Shown here: positions 46,788-56,083 of the stretch, piece by piece | Position numbering within the stretch: the stretch's first letter is position 1 | How the letters are laid out: every line of letters begins with the position of its first letter | Source: CAWABB01 sp963780165 | GTDB taxonomy: Bacteria; Bacteroidota; Ignavibacteria; UBA10030; UBA6906 | Length of the DNA stretch: 64,000 nt | Direction of reading: 5' to 3' | Assembly: GCA_963780165.1 (NCBI GenBank) | Contig: CAWABB010000004.1 | Location: forward strand, 124,001-188,000 | Notes under the pieces: generated by a model | The model's database searches: none | What the model saw: the letters and a program-made list of their open reading frames with translations, nothing else | Told to the model about the DNA's origin: nothing | Position numbers and translations under genes: made by a program

Positions 46788-47933
46788 ATGGCTTCGCAGT
46801 CCTCACGTCTCGTATCGCTGGATGCATTTCGCGGTGCCACCATCGCCGGCATGATCATGGTGAATAACCCCGGCACGTGGGAGTACGTCTATCCTCAGTT
46901 GCGTCACGCCGCGTGGCACGGATGGACGTTCACCGATTTCATCTTTCCGTTCTTCCTCTGGATCGTCGGCGTGGCCATGACGTTTTCGTTCGCCCGTCGG
47001 GTGGAGGAGGGGGCGGATACCCGGAAACTCCTCCTGCATGTCGTGCGCAGAGCGGCGGTCATCTTTGCGCTCGGGCTGTTTCTCAACGGGTTCCCGTTCG
47101 GCCTGATCGGGGACCGGGAGTTTTCGCTCGCAACGTTCCGCATCCCGGGGGTTCTGCAGCGGATCGCTATCTGTTACCTGATCGTCGGCACGCTGCTGCT
47201 GTACACGGGCGTTCGGGCCCAGGTCCGGTGGCTCGTCGGGCTGCTCGCCGCATACTGGCTCGCCATGAGACTCATCCCTGTCCCCGGCTATGGCGCCGGC
47301 GTCCTGGAGCCGATGGGCAACCTGGTCTGGTTCATCGACTCGAAGCTTCTCGCGGGGCACACCTGGGTGTACGCTCCCGCGGCCGGCTTTGATCCGGAGG
47401 GGGTCTTCTCGACCATACCGGCGATCGGCACGGCGCTCTTCGGCGTCCTCACCGGACACTGGCTCAGGTCCGGCCGCCCGCGCGAGGAGCTGGCCGGCTG
47501 GATGTTCGTGGCCGGAAACTTCCTGCTTCTCCTGGGGGCTATCCTGGACATGGGCCTGCCCATCAACAAGAACCTCTGGACGAGCTCGTACGCCATCTTC
47601 ATGGCGGGCTGGGCGCTGGTCTGCTTCGGCACGATGTACTGGCTGATGGACGTGAAGAAGATCCAGGGGTGGGCCAAGCCGTTCGTGGTGTATGGCATGA
47701 ACGCGATTGCGATCTACGTGTTTGCGGGGATCTTCGCGCGGCTGTTGTACCTCTTCACGGTCACGACGGCCGGCGGGCAGGTCATCACCTGGAAGGACTG
47801 GCTGATGCAGACCGTCTTCTTCCCGATCGCGAGCCCGCTCAATGCGTCGCTTCTCTTCGCGATCTGCTTCGTGCTCGTCACGTACCTCGTCGCCTGGATC
47901 CTCTGGAAGAACAAGATCTTCATCAGGGTCTGA
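46788..47933 (+). CDS. NagX/HGSNAT-like membrane acyltransferase (DUF5009-type)
   Basis: 381 residues from ATG 46788, with GTAGGGAG just upstream. The N-terminal RLVSLDAFRGATIAGMIMVNN is the signature of the heparan-alpha-glucosaminide N-acetyltransferase-like family, followed by about ten membrane segments including FTDFIFPFFLWIVGVAM. Bacterial members called NagX occur in GlcNAc and peptidoglycan-sugar clusters and may acetylate amino sugars across the inner membrane. Here it lies between the dipeptide epimerase (11-base gap) and the serine-hydrolase fusion (5-base gap). The longer open frame upstream reads through the epimerase gene and is rejected. Confidence 0.9.
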   Translation: MASQSSRLVSLDAFRGATIAGMIMVNNPGTWEYVYPQLRHAAWHGWTFTDFIFPFFLWIVGVAMTFSFARRVEEGADTRKLLLHVVRRAAVIFALGLFLNGFPFGLIGDREFSLATFRIPGVLQRIAICYLIVGTLLLYTGVRAQVRWLVGLLAAYWLAMRLIPVPGYGAGVLEPMGNLVWFIDSKLLAGHTWVYAPAAGFDPEGVFSTIPAIGTALFGVLTGHWLRSGRPREELAGWMFVAGNFLLLLGAILDMGLPINKNLWTSSYAIFMAGWALVCFGTMYWLMDVKKIQGWAKPFVVYGMNAIAIYVFAGIFARLLYLFTVTTAGGQVITWKDWLMQTVFFPIASPLNASLLFAICFVLVTYLVAWILWKNKIFIRV

Positions 47934-47938
47934 CCGCC

Positions 47939-49672
47939 ATGGTCCGCGCACACATGCTGGGGTGTCTTATGCTCGCAGGGACTGCCGCTTTTGCCCAGAC
48001 AACGCCGCAGGATTACGCCCTGGCGGAACTGCAACGGATTGAAGAGCGGTACGGCGGACGTCTGGGAATCATGGCGAAGAACCTGGGCACCGGTGCGGTA
48101 ATCCGGTACCGGGCTGACGAAAGGTTCCCGACAGCGAGCGTGATCAAGCTGCCGATCATGGCGGCGTACTTCCACCTCGTTGAGGCGGGGAAAGTGGATT
48201 CGGCCATGCGCGTCGAGTTGACTGCGGCCGACAAGAAACCCGAATCGGGGCTGCTGCAGTTTCTCGACGTGGGTGCGACCATGTCGCTCAGGGATGCCGT
48301 GAGGCTGATGATCGTGCTGAGCGACAACACGGCGACGAACCTCGTGCTTGACCGGCTCGCCTCGACGCATGACGAGCGGCTGGCTGCCGTGAATTCGTTC
48401 CTTGCCGACAAGGGGTTGAAGAACACGCATCTCCTGAACCGGCTGTATTCGTGGGACACCAAGAAGAACACGCCCGAGGCCGTCCGCTACGGCATCGGTG
48501 TCTCCACGGCCGAGGATATGGTGCTCCTGCTGGAGCAGCTGCACGCTCGCACGCTGGCCGATTCGGCGTCGTGCGACGAGATGCTGGAAATCCTCAAGGG
48601 TCAGTTCTACACCGACATCATCCCCCGGTTCCTGCCGGCGAACGAATGCAAGTATCTCACGGTGGCGCACAAGACGGGGGGCGTCAACGAGAGCAAGGTC
48701 GATGTCGGGTTGATCTACTCCGACAGGGCGGACATTGCGATCGCCGTGTTCGTGGACAAGCATCCGGACCACCGGGACGCGATCGACAACGAGGCCGTGC
48801 TCCTTGCGGCGCACGCCAGCCGCGTCGCATGGAACGCCCTGACCGGCGACCGATCCCCGATCGCCAGGAAGGTTGTGGAGAGCGACGTGGACTGGAACGT
48901 CATTCCCGGAGGGTCCTGGGCCATCTATCGGACGGCCAACGCGCCGTTCCCGCATCCGCAGAGGGACGAAGGGCTGAGGAAGCAGGACGGGACGTTTTAT
49001 CCGCGCTTCCCGCACTACACGGACAGCAGCGTCGTCGTGGTGGTCCCGAAGAACTTCAAGGAAACGACTGATGGTACGAACGTCATCGTGCACTTCCACG
49101 GACACATGAACGACAACCTTGGCGTCCTGGAGCAAATGATGATGCCCCAGGCGCTCATACGCGAGAATATCAACGCGCTGCTGGTTATCCCGCAGGGCCC
49201 GAACAGGGCCCGCGATTCGTTCGGCGGGAAGATGGAAGACCCGGGCGGGTTTGAGCGGCTCGTGCGCGATGTGCTGGAGACCATGAAGAAGGAAGAGGTC
49301 GTGAAGACGGCAAACGTAGGGAAGATCCTGGTCTCCGCCCACAGCGGCGGCTACCGTCCGGCGGCCTACGTCCTCCACCATGGCGGGCTGCGCGACCGCA
49401 TCACAGACGTGTTTCTCTTCGACGCCCTGTATGCCGAGCAGGCGTATTACAGGGAATGGCTCCTCGGCTCGCGCGGGAACCTGCGGGGCTGCTTTACCGA
49501 TCACCTGCGCGGGGAGTACACATCGTTTGAACAGGAGTGCGGTCCCGCCGCCGGCGCCAGGCTCAGCTTCACCCCGACGGACGTCGACCATAATGTCGTC
49601 GTCCAGGAGTTCTTCGGGTCCTGGCTCCGCGCGCTTGACGGCTCCTGGAAAGTCACGGACATTCAGAAATAG
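47939..49672 (+). CDS. Fusion of class A beta-lactamase-fold serine hydrolase and alpha/beta hydrolase
   Basis: 577 residues with a signal peptide (about 1-20, ending AAFAQ). The N-terminal domain (about 25-290) has the penicillin-recognising triad: SxxK at Ser67-Lys70, SDN at 128-130 and KTG at 245-247. The usual deacylating Glu166 motif ExxLN is not obvious, so this may be a transpeptidase- or carboxypeptidase-like enzyme rather than a resistance lactamase. The C-terminal part (about 300-577) is an esterase-like alpha/beta hydrolase with nucleophile Ser469 in SAHSGGY and a late His in DVDHNVV (about 553). Placement in a murein salvage operon suggests both halves act on wall peptides or their esters. 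The fusion is continuous with no frame break. Confidence 0.82.
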   Translation: MVRAHMLGCLMLAGTAAFAQTTPQDYALAELQRIEERYGGRLGIMAKNLGTGAVIRYRADERFPTASVIKLPIMAAYFHLVEAGKVDSAMRVELTAADKKPESGLLQFLDVGATMSLRDAVRLMIVLSDNTATNLVLDRLASTHDERLAAVNSFLADKGLKNTHLLNRLYSWDTKKNTPEAVRYGIGVSTAEDMVLLLEQLHARTLADSASCDEMLEILKGQFYTDIIPRFLPANECKYLTVAHKTGGVNESKVDVGLIYSDRADIAIAVFVDKHPDHRDAIDNEAVLLAAHASRVAWNALTGDRSPIARKVVESDVDWNVIPGGSWAIYRTANAPFPHPQRDEGLRKQDGTFYPRFPHYTDSSVVVVVPKNFKETTDGTNVIVHFHGHMNDNLGVLEQMMMPQALIRENINALLVIPQGPNRARDSFGGKMEDPGGFERLVRDVLETMKKEEVVKTANVGKILVSAHSGGYRPAAYVLHHGGLRDRITDVFLFDALYAEQAYYREWLLGSRGNLRGCFTDHLRGEYTSFEQECGPAAGARLSFTPTDVDHNVVVQEFFGSWLRALDGSWKVTDIQK

Positions 49673-49709
49673 AATGGAATAATCCGAGAAGATGAAATCA
49701 GGACATCCC

Positions 49710-52070
49710 ATGAACCTCCCCCGTCAATACTCCTCGGCGTCCTCGGTCGAGACCGCCGAGCTTTCCCGCAGCGGCAGGAAGCTGATGTATGCGCCGACCG
49801 AGAAGATCCCCATCATCGAGGTCGAGAACTTCCCTCTCCTCGGGAAGTTGGCTGCGCTCAGGTTCATCGAGTGGACGCTCGCAAACCCCGGCGGGGTGAT
49901 TTCCCTCCCGACCGGGAAGACGCCGGAACACTTCATCCGGTGGGTCCAGCGCATCCTGGAACGATGGCAGACGCCGGACATCCAGCGCCTGCTCGGGGAG
50001 TTCGGGATCGATGCCAAGCGCCCGCCGGACATGCGGAGCCTCTCGTTCGTGCAGATCGACGAGTTCTACCCGATGGACGCGCAGCAGCAGAATAGCTTCC
50101 ACTGGTATGTGAATGAGTTTTACGTCCGGGGATTCGGACTCGACCCGAAGAAGGCGGTTCTGATCGATGCGACCTCCCTGGGCGTGCCACCGGGCAAGAC
50201 CATGTTGGAGGTGTTCCCGGACAGCGTCGTCGACCTGTCGTTGCGCGTGCGTCAGACGAGGACCGACCACGAGCGCCTCCAGCGGGAGACCATCAACCGC
50301 GTCGACCAGTGGTGCATGGAGTACGAGACGAAGATCCGCGAGCTCGGCGGCATCGGGTTCTTCCTCGGTGGCATAGGGCCGGACGGGCATATCGCGTTCA
50401 ACGTTCGCGGGTCCAGCATCTTTTCGGTGACCCGTCTGACGGGGACGAACTACGAAACGCAGGCGGCCGCGGCGACCGATCTCGGCGGGATCGAGATTTC
50501 GAGAAGCCGGCTGGTCATCACCATAGGCCTGGCGACGATCACGTACAACCCCACCGCGACAGTGATCATTATTGCCGCGGGCGACGCGAAGGCGGAAGTG
50601 GTCAGGGCGGCGGTTCAGGAGCCGATGGTACCACAGAACCCCGCCTCGGTCCTGCAACAGCTTCCGAACGCACGGTTCTATCTGACCAAGGGGGGGGCCA
50701 GCCGTCTGGTCGAGCGGAGATTCGAGGACTTCGAGAAGATCGCAACGCCGACGGCCGAGCAGATCGACGACGTCGTGGTGGGCGTGTCGCTGGGTCTTGA
50801 GCGCCCGCTCCGCGAGCTGACCACTGGCGATCTGAACGGGGACCGATTCGCCAGGTTGCTGCTTGCGAAGACAGGAGGGGACAGCGCTGCGCTGGCGACC
50901 TGCGTGCACGAGCGGATGGTGGCGAAGATCGAGCGCGGGCTGAAGAGCGTGTCGAACACGGTGTTCCTTCACACGGAGCCGCACCATGACGACATCATGC
51001 TCGCGTATCTTGCCCACATCTACCATCTGGTGCGCGACCCCACGAACCACCACTATTTTGCCAATCTCACGTCCGGCTTCACGGCGGTCTCGAACCAGTA
51101 CTGCCTCGGGCTGGTGGAGAAGCTGGAGCGCCACCTCGAGAGCCCAGAGTTTATTGCCATGCTTCGGGCCGGGTACTTCCAGCCGCAGGACGTCGTCAGG
51201 CGGATGGAAGACGTCTATCTTTTCCTCGACGGCGTTGCCGGCAGGAGTGACGAAATGAAGGAGGAGGCGGAAGCCCGGCGGATGCTCCGAAACCTTATCG
51301 AGGTGTACCGTACGTCCGACATGAAAGTGCTGAAGCTGAGGACCCGCGAGCTCCACGACTACTTCGTCACCCAGTATCCCGGAGCCAAGGATCCGCCGGA
51401 TCTCCAGATGTTCAAGGGCACCATCCGCGAATGGGAGGTGGAGTTGCTCTGGGCGTACTTCGGGATCGAGGCGTCGGCCATTTCCGCCCTCCGGCTGGGA
51501 TTCTACAAGGGCGACATCTTCTCGGAAGAGCCCGAAGTGGACCGCGACGTCATTCCGCTGCTCCAGCTCCTGAGGCAGGTCAAGCCGAACGTGGTCTCCG
51601 TGGCGTTCGATCCGGAAGGGAGCGGTCCCGACACGCATTACAAGGCGCTGCAGGCGGTGGCCGAAGCGCTTCGCATGTACCAGAAGGAGACCGGCGAGCA
51701 GAACATCCGCGTGTGGGGATACCGGAACGTGTGGTACCGCTTCCACACCTCGGAGGCCAACCTGATGGTTCCGGTGTCGCTCAACTCTCTCTCGCTCCTG
51801 CACACGGCGTTCATGAACTGCTTCGGGTCCCAGAGTGCGGCGTCGTTCCCGAGTTACGAGCACGACGGTCCGTTCTCCGAGCTCGCGCAGAAGATCCAGG
51901 TGGAGCAGTACGGCATGATCAAGACGTGCCTCGGAAGCGAGTTCTTCCTGCATCACGCGCATCCGCGGCTGCGGGCTGCGAGAGGCATGATCTTCCTGAA
52001 GGAGATGGAGCTGCCGGAGTTTCAGGAGAAGGTGCGCGAGCTGAAGCAGCTGACCGAGGCACGGGGCTGA
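49710..52070 (+). CDS. NagB-type glucosamine-6-phosphate deaminase fused to a PIG-L-like domain
   Basis: 786 residues. I prefer ATG 49710 (AGGA seven bases upstream) to ATG 49692. The N-terminal half is NagB-like: SLPTGKTP (about 65-72), the catalytic-Asp region QIDEFYP (Asp117), and GGIGPDGHIAFN with Asp225 and His227. The C-terminal half (about 415-780) is PIG-L-like, with EPHHDDIM (His425, His426, Asp427, Asp428) as its metal site and HHAHPR near the end. Such two-domain proteins are known in Bacteroidetes. Together the halves could deacetylate and deaminate amino-sugar phosphates; whether the PIG-L part is active is untested. It is cytoplasmic and feeds GlcNAc carbon into glycolysis. Confidence 0.9.
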   Translation: MNLPRQYSSASSVETAELSRSGRKLMYAPTEKIPIIEVENFPLLGKLAALRFIEWTLANPGGVISLPTGKTPEHFIRWVQRILERWQTPDIQRLLGEFGIDAKRPPDMRSLSFVQIDEFYPMDAQQQNSFHWYVNEFYVRGFGLDPKKAVLIDATSLGVPPGKTMLEVFPDSVVDLSLRVRQTRTDHERLQRETINRVDQWCMEYETKIRELGGIGFFLGGIGPDGHIAFNVRGSSIFSVTRLTGTNYETQAAAATDLGGIEISRSRLVITIGLATITYNPTATVIIIAAGDAKAEVVRAAVQEPMVPQNPASVLQQLPNARFYLTKGGASRLVERRFEDFEKIATPTAEQIDDVVVGVSLGLERPLRELTTGDLNGDRFARLLLAKTGGDSAALATCVHERMVAKIERGLKSVSNTVFLHTEPHHDDIMLAYLAHIYHLVRDPTNHHYFANLTSGFTAVSNQYCLGLVEKLERHLESPEFIAMLRAGYFQPQDVVRRMEDVYLFLDGVAGRSDEMKEEAEARRMLRNLIEVYRTSDMKVLKLRTRELHDYFVTQYPGAKDPPDLQMFKGTIREWEVELLWAYFGIEASAISALRLGFYKGDIFSEEPEVDRDVIPLLQLLRQVKPNVVSVAFDPEGSGPDTHYKALQAVAEALRMYQKETGEQNIRVWGYRNVWYRFHTSEANLMVPVSLNSLSLLHTAFMNCFGSQSAASFPSYEHDGPFSELAQKIQVEQYGMIKTCLGSEFFLHHAHPRLRAARGMIFLKEMELPEFQEKVRELKQLTEARG

Positions 52071-52122
52071 TGTGCGGCGCGTCGGCGTTTCACACAGCCG
52101 CCGCGGCGTAGCAAGGAGGTGT

Positions 52123-53034
52123 ATGACAAGGTTCATTGTCGTGCTGGTTCTCGCATGGGCGCTGCCGTTGCAGGCACAGGTGCGCGTCACCGCCGTGGAG
52201 CGCGTCTCGCTTGCGGATGACCACGCATGGGGCGGCGTCAGGTTTTCGCCCGACGGCGCGCGCGTGTACCTGACCCCGCCTGACTACCGCGGGATCTGGG
52301 AGCACACGATCGCAACCGGGGGACTCCGGATGCTCACGGCCGACCAGGGGTCGGGATTCGGCTTTGCGCTCTCCGATGACGGAAGACGGATTGCATACCG
52401 ACGGTCCTCCTACGACGAGGCGTCCAGGTCGCGCCGGCAGGAGATCGTCGCCGTGGACCTGACGACAGGAGCCGCGGAAACGCTCGGCTCGGGACGCAGC
52501 GTCGGGACCCCGGCGTTCGCGGGGAATCAGGTGATCGCCAGGGTCGATGAACGGGATTTCTCCGCGCCGGTCTCGAACGCCCCCGTGACTGCGGTGCTCG
52601 GCATCGAGCAGTCGAAGATCGCGGTGATGTCGGGGGGCGCCCGGAGATTGCTGGAGCCGCTCGGCGCCGGCCGCTACGTGTGGCCCGTGCTGTCTCCGGA
52701 CAAGACTCACCTTGCGGCATATGAGCTCGTCCAGGGGGCTTTCGTGTGCCTGCTGGACGGATCGCAGGCCGTCGTTCTGGGGCCGTACAGGGCTCCGGCG
52801 TGGACCCGCGACGGCATGTGGCTTGTCTGCATGGACGACCGGGACGACGGTCATCAGTTTGTCGGCTCGCGCCTGATTGCCGTGAAGCGCGAGGGAGGCC
52901 CTCCGGTGGAGCTGTCGGGAACCGAGGCCTTCAACGCGATGTACCCCGCCTGTTCTCCCGTCGAGGACCTGATCGCGTGCGTGTCCATGAACGGCGAACT
53001 GTATTTCGTCCGGTACGCAACGGAGGCTCGATGA
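52123..53034 (+). CDS. Exported TolB/PD40-like beta-propeller protein
   Basis: 303 residues from ATG 52123, five bases after AAGGAGGT. The signal peptide is about 1-18 (WALPLQAQ). Propeller blades of the PD40 type are visible: WGGVRFSPDGARVYL, FGFALSDDGRRIAYR, YVWPVLSPDKTHLAAYE and APAWTRDGMWLVCMD. No enzyme motif. It is coupled by an ATGA overlap to the amidase gene downstream, so it may organise or bind the wall substrate for that enzyme. That role is inference from context. Confidence 0.75.
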   Translation: MTRFIVVLVLAWALPLQAQVRVTAVERVSLADDHAWGGVRFSPDGARVYLTPPDYRGIWEHTIATGGLRMLTADQGSGFGFALSDDGRRIAYRRSSYDEASRSRRQEIVAVDLTTGAAETLGSGRSVGTPAFAGNQVIARVDERDFSAPVSNAPVTAVLGIEQSKIAVMSGGARRLLEPLGAGRYVWPVLSPDKTHLAAYELVQGAFVCLLDGSQAVVLGPYRAPAWTRDGMWLVCMDDRDDGHQFVGSRLIAVKREGGPPVELSGTEAFNAMYPACSPVEDLIACVSMNGELYFVRYATEAR

Positions 53035-55568
53035 GGCGGTTGGCGTTGGTCGTGCTGGCGGCTCTCCTGGCACCCTCGTTCCTCCTCGCGCAACGGACGG
53101 ACCTGAGCGGCCTGACGATCTGCATCGACCCCGGGCATGGCGGCTACGATCCTGCCGACGACCGGCACATCGTCCCGGATCCCGGGATCGACTTCTGGGA
53201 ATCGGAGAGCAACTGGCAGAAAGCGCTCCTTCTCCAGACCCTTCTCCAGGAGAAAGGTGCGACCGTGCTCCTCACGCGGGGGAGCAACAACGTGGATCCC
53301 GCCCTCTCGTCCCGTGTCGCCTACGCGAACGCGAACAATGCCGACTGGTTCCACTCGATTCACAGCAACGCGGCGAACGGCGTTACAAATCTAACCCTCA
53401 TGCTCGTCCGGGAGCAGATCGTCACGGGTGGTGATCCGGTGTACGGTCCCGGAACCGGCTCCCCCGAATGGCCGGAAGCGTGGGACATCTCGCGCCTGTA
53501 CCTTTCCCCCTATCTGAAGTCGGCGCTGCGCACGTCCTCGTATGTGACGTATCTCGACTGGACCTTCTACGGAGGTGCGAACGGTGGCTGGACGCTGGGC
53601 GTCCTGCGCGGGTTGACGATGCCGGGGCAGCTCTCCGAGGGCTCGATGCATGATGTGTATCCCGAGACCCGACGCCTTATGAACAACGACTACCGGAAGA
53701 TGGAGGCCTATGCGATCCGGAACGCATTCCTCCAGTATTTCGGCGTTCCTTCGGATGGGCTGGGGATCATCGCGGGGCTTCAGACAAACTCGGCGGGGGC
53801 GAAGCCGCTCAACTATTCTGCGGTGCGACTGGAGCCCGGAGGTCGAACGTATGCCGGGGACGCGTACAACAACGGCTTCTACATGTTTGACCGCCTCGCC
53901 GCCGGGACCTACACCGTGCACTTCGAAACCCCGGGTTTCCGTCCCGACTCCGTTGTGGTGACGCTCGCCGCGGGCGCGACGGTATTCCGCGACAGGGCAC
54001 TGACGATCTTTGCTGCACCCACGGTGGTCAGTTCCACTCCGTCCGCGGGCTCTGACAGCGTGGCCCCGCACGTCCCTGTGACGCTGGCGTTCACGAAACC
54101 GATGAACACCGCCTCCGTCGTCTCAGCCTTCTCGATTGTTCCTCCTGCCGCGGGGACGTTCAGCTGGGACGGAACGAGCACCGTCCTGACATTCACGCCG
54201 TGGCCGCCGCTCCAGGCTGAAGTCGACTATGTCGTCACCGTAGCGGCGACCGCGACCGCGGCAGACGGTCAGCAGCTCGATGGCAACGGTGACGGCACTG
54301 CGGGAGATCCGTTCTCGCTGCAGTTCAGAACGGTCTATGTCGACGTCTATCCACCTTCGATCGCGCTCGAAAGCCCCGACTCCGGCGCCACGATCCTGAC
54401 CACGAACCCCGTGCTGAACTTTGTCTTCGACGAGCCGCTGAGGCTTTCCTCGGTTTCGTCGACCAACTTTGTGGTTCAGGAAATCGGAGGGTCGTACCAG
54501 GCGCGTGCGGTGGACTATGCCGAAGGGGCGGGGCGCGGCGCCGTCACGGTGTTCCTCCCGTACGGCGTGAAGCCGGGCAAATCGTACCAGGTGAGGATCG
54601 CGGGCGTGGCCGACGCGAAGGGAAACGCGATACCCTCGGGCGCACCGATTTATCGGACCTTCACTGTCGGACCCGACAGCTATACGTTCGGAATCATCGA
54701 CTCGCTCACCGGGCCCCTGGGCGCCTGGGCGCCGCCGGCGAGCAGCCCGAACACTACGGGCGCGACCGGCGCTTCGTTTGTCGCTTCGGCTGACAAGAGA
54801 TTTCCGTCGTATGCCACGTTCGGCACCACCGCCAGTCTCACGTACGCCTGGGACCCGGGCGCGCCTGAACACCTGATCGATCTGGGGTTTGACACGACGC
54901 TGACCCCGCTCGTCCGGCCGGTCTCCGGCACCATCCTGCAGACGTTTGTGCACGGCGACGGCGGCTCTGCGCTCTTCCGGTTCGCTGTCGAGGACGGTTT
55001 CGGCGTCGATCCCCCCGGTGGGGCCGGGGGGGTGGAGGTGAGCCCCTGGCACGTCGTCAACTGGGCCGGCTGGCGGCTCGTCGAGTGGCCGCTGGAGTCC
55101 GTGTCGCCGGGTGCATGGACCGGCAATGGAGAGCTAGAAGGGGAAGTCCGGTTCCGCGGGTATCACATTGGATTCGATCCCGGGGCAAGCACACCGTCGG
55201 GAACCATCCGTTTTGCCAGAGCGCAATTCGCAGACCGGACGGCTACGGGCGTCGATGAGCCCGGTGTGCCGGTCGCGTTCGCGCTGTCGGAGCCGTACCC
55301 GAATCCGTTCAATCCGTCCACCTCAATGCTCCTGGAGATGCCGGTGCGAGCGCAGGTTCGCGTGGCGGTTTTTGACATTGTGGGTCGTGAAGTCGCGGTC
55401 ATCATGGAAGGAGAGGCGGGTCCGGGGCGTCTCCCGATCCGGTGGGATAGCCGTGATTCCGGAGGGTGGCCGGTTGCCAGCGGAGTCTACCTCGTGCGGA
55501 CGACCGTGTCCGGGCAGGGGGCCGGCGCCGGCGTCACAATGGTTCGCAAACTCCTGCTCGCAAAGTGA
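53031..55568 (+). CDS. N-acetylmuramoyl-L-alanine amidase (Amidase_3) with Big_5-like domains and T9SS sorting domain
   Basis: 845 residues. The signal peptide is about 1-20. The Amidase_3 domain (about 28-235) has its zinc ligands in DPGHGG (His36), WESESNW (Glu57 or Glu59) and HSIHSNA (His111), with the catalytic Glu203 in QLSEGSMHD. It cleaves the bond between MurNAc and the stem peptide. Next come a carboxypeptidase-regulatory-like module (about 242-325), two Big_5-like domains (about 326-545), a further beta domain and a T9SS sorting domain (PYPNPFNPST to VRKLLLAK). Export to the surface rather than the periplasm implies action on foreign or shed peptidoglycan. The start overlaps the propeller gene (ATGA) and the end overlaps the GNAT start (GTGA). 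Confidence 0.92.
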   Translation: MRRLALVVLAALLAPSFLLAQRTDLSGLTICIDPGHGGYDPADDRHIVPDPGIDFWESESNWQKALLLQTLLQEKGATVLLTRGSNNVDPALSSRVAYANANNADWFHSIHSNAANGVTNLTLMLVREQIVTGGDPVYGPGTGSPEWPEAWDISRLYLSPYLKSALRTSSYVTYLDWTFYGGANGGWTLGVLRGLTMPGQLSEGSMHDVYPETRRLMNNDYRKMEAYAIRNAFLQYFGVPSDGLGIIAGLQTNSAGAKPLNYSAVRLEPGGRTYAGDAYNNGFYMFDRLAAGTYTVHFETPGFRPDSVVVTLAAGATVFRDRALTIFAAPTVVSSTPSAGSDSVAPHVPVTLAFTKPMNTASVVSAFSIVPPAAGTFSWDGTSTVLTFTPWPPLQAEVDYVVTVAATATAADGQQLDGNGDGTAGDPFSLQFRTVYVDVYPPSIALESPDSGATILTTNPVLNFVFDEPLRLSSVSSTNFVVQEIGGSYQARAVDYAEGAGRGAVTVFLPYGVKPGKSYQVRIAGVADAKGNAIPSGAPIYRTFTVGPDSYTFGIIDSLTGPLGAWAPPASSPNTTGATGASFVASADKRFPSYATFGTTASLTYAWDPGAPEHLIDLGFDTTLTPLVRPVSGTILQTFVHGDGGSALFRFAVEDGFGVDPPGGAGGVEVSPWHVVNWAGWRLVEWPLESVSPGAWTGNGELEGEVRFRGYHIGFDPGASTPSGTIRFARAQFADRTATGVDEPGVPVAFALSEPYPNPFNPSTSMLLEMPVRAQVRVAVFDIVGREVAVIMEGEAGPGRLPIRWDSRDSGGWPVASGVYLVRTTVSGQGAGAGVTMVRKLLLAK

Positions 55569-56083
55569 CCCCGGACGACCGCTCGCTCACGATCGGGCAC
55601 TGGACACTGGAGGATCTCCCGGTCTTCAGAGAGATTCTGCGCGAGACCTGGCATGACGCGTACGGCGGCTTCATTGCCGCTGTCGATCTGGACGGGTACC
55701 TTGACGACCACTACTCCATCGACATGCTGAGCGAGCTCTTCCGCTCGCCGCGTGTGACCGGTCACATCGCGCGGGTCAACGGCGAGCCCGCAGCCCTGAT
55801 GCGCACGGAGTTCAACGATGAAAAACGCCGTCTCTACGTTTCGTCGCTGTACGTGCGCCCCCGGTTTCAGGGGCGGGGCATCGGCGGGCAGCTGCTCGGG
55901 CGCGCTGAAGGCGAAGCCCGCGACCGTGGCGCCGATTCCCTCTGGCTCGGGGTGATGGTGAAAAACACGCGCACGCTGGATTGGTACAGGAGGATCGGGT
56001 TTACGTTCGTCGAAGAAGCCCCGTTCGTCATGGGCGCGAGCAGCGCCGACCATCTGATCGGATTCCGACCCCTCACGACATGA
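55565..56083 (+). CDS. GNAT-family N-acetyltransferase
   Basis: 172 residues starting with GTG 55565, which overlaps the amidase stop as GTGA. The acetyl-CoA-binding motif is the segment VRPRFQGRGIGGQLLGRAE (about 96-114), with the R-x-x-G-x-G core QGRGIG. A typical NTRTLDWYRRIGF follows near the C-terminus. Its acceptor could be an amino sugar or wall peptide given the neighbours, but GNAT sequences do not reveal substrates. An ATGA overlap joins it to the permease gene. It is cytoplasmic. Confidence 0.88.
   Translation: MTPDDRSLTIGHWTLEDLPVFREILRETWHDAYGGFIAAVDLDGYLDDHYSIDMLSELFRSPRVTGHIARVNGEPAALMRTEFNDEKRRLYVSSLYVRPRFQGRGIGGQLLGRAEGEARDRGADSLWLGVMVKNTRTLDWYRRIGFTFVEEAPFVMGASSADHLIGFRPLTT

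Noticed and set aside
47669..47938. 5' extension of the serine hydrolase fusion
   Set aside because: It overlaps the NagX-like membrane protein, and the signal peptide begins at ATG 47939.
47939..49672. Antibiotic-resistance beta-lactamase
   Set aside because: The three serine motifs are present, but the class A Glu166 motif is not apparent and the gene sits in a wall-salvage operon, so resistance is not supported.
47714..49711. 665-codon open frame on the minus strand
   Set aside because: Antisense to the serine hydrolase fusion, with no domain, no Shine-Dalgarno site and the same biased composition.
50690..50697. Run of eight Gs in the NagB/PIG-L gene, possible frameshift
   Set aside because: Both domains are in one frame across the run with intact motifs.
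49698..52190. 830-codon open frame on the minus strand
   Set aside because: Antisense to the NagB/PIG-L fusion, whose motifs are intact; the reverse product is low in structure-like motifs and rich in Arg, His, Leu and Gln.
52746..53030. 5' extension of the amidase gene
   Set aside because: It runs through the propeller gene; the signal peptide and ATGA coupling place the start at 53031.
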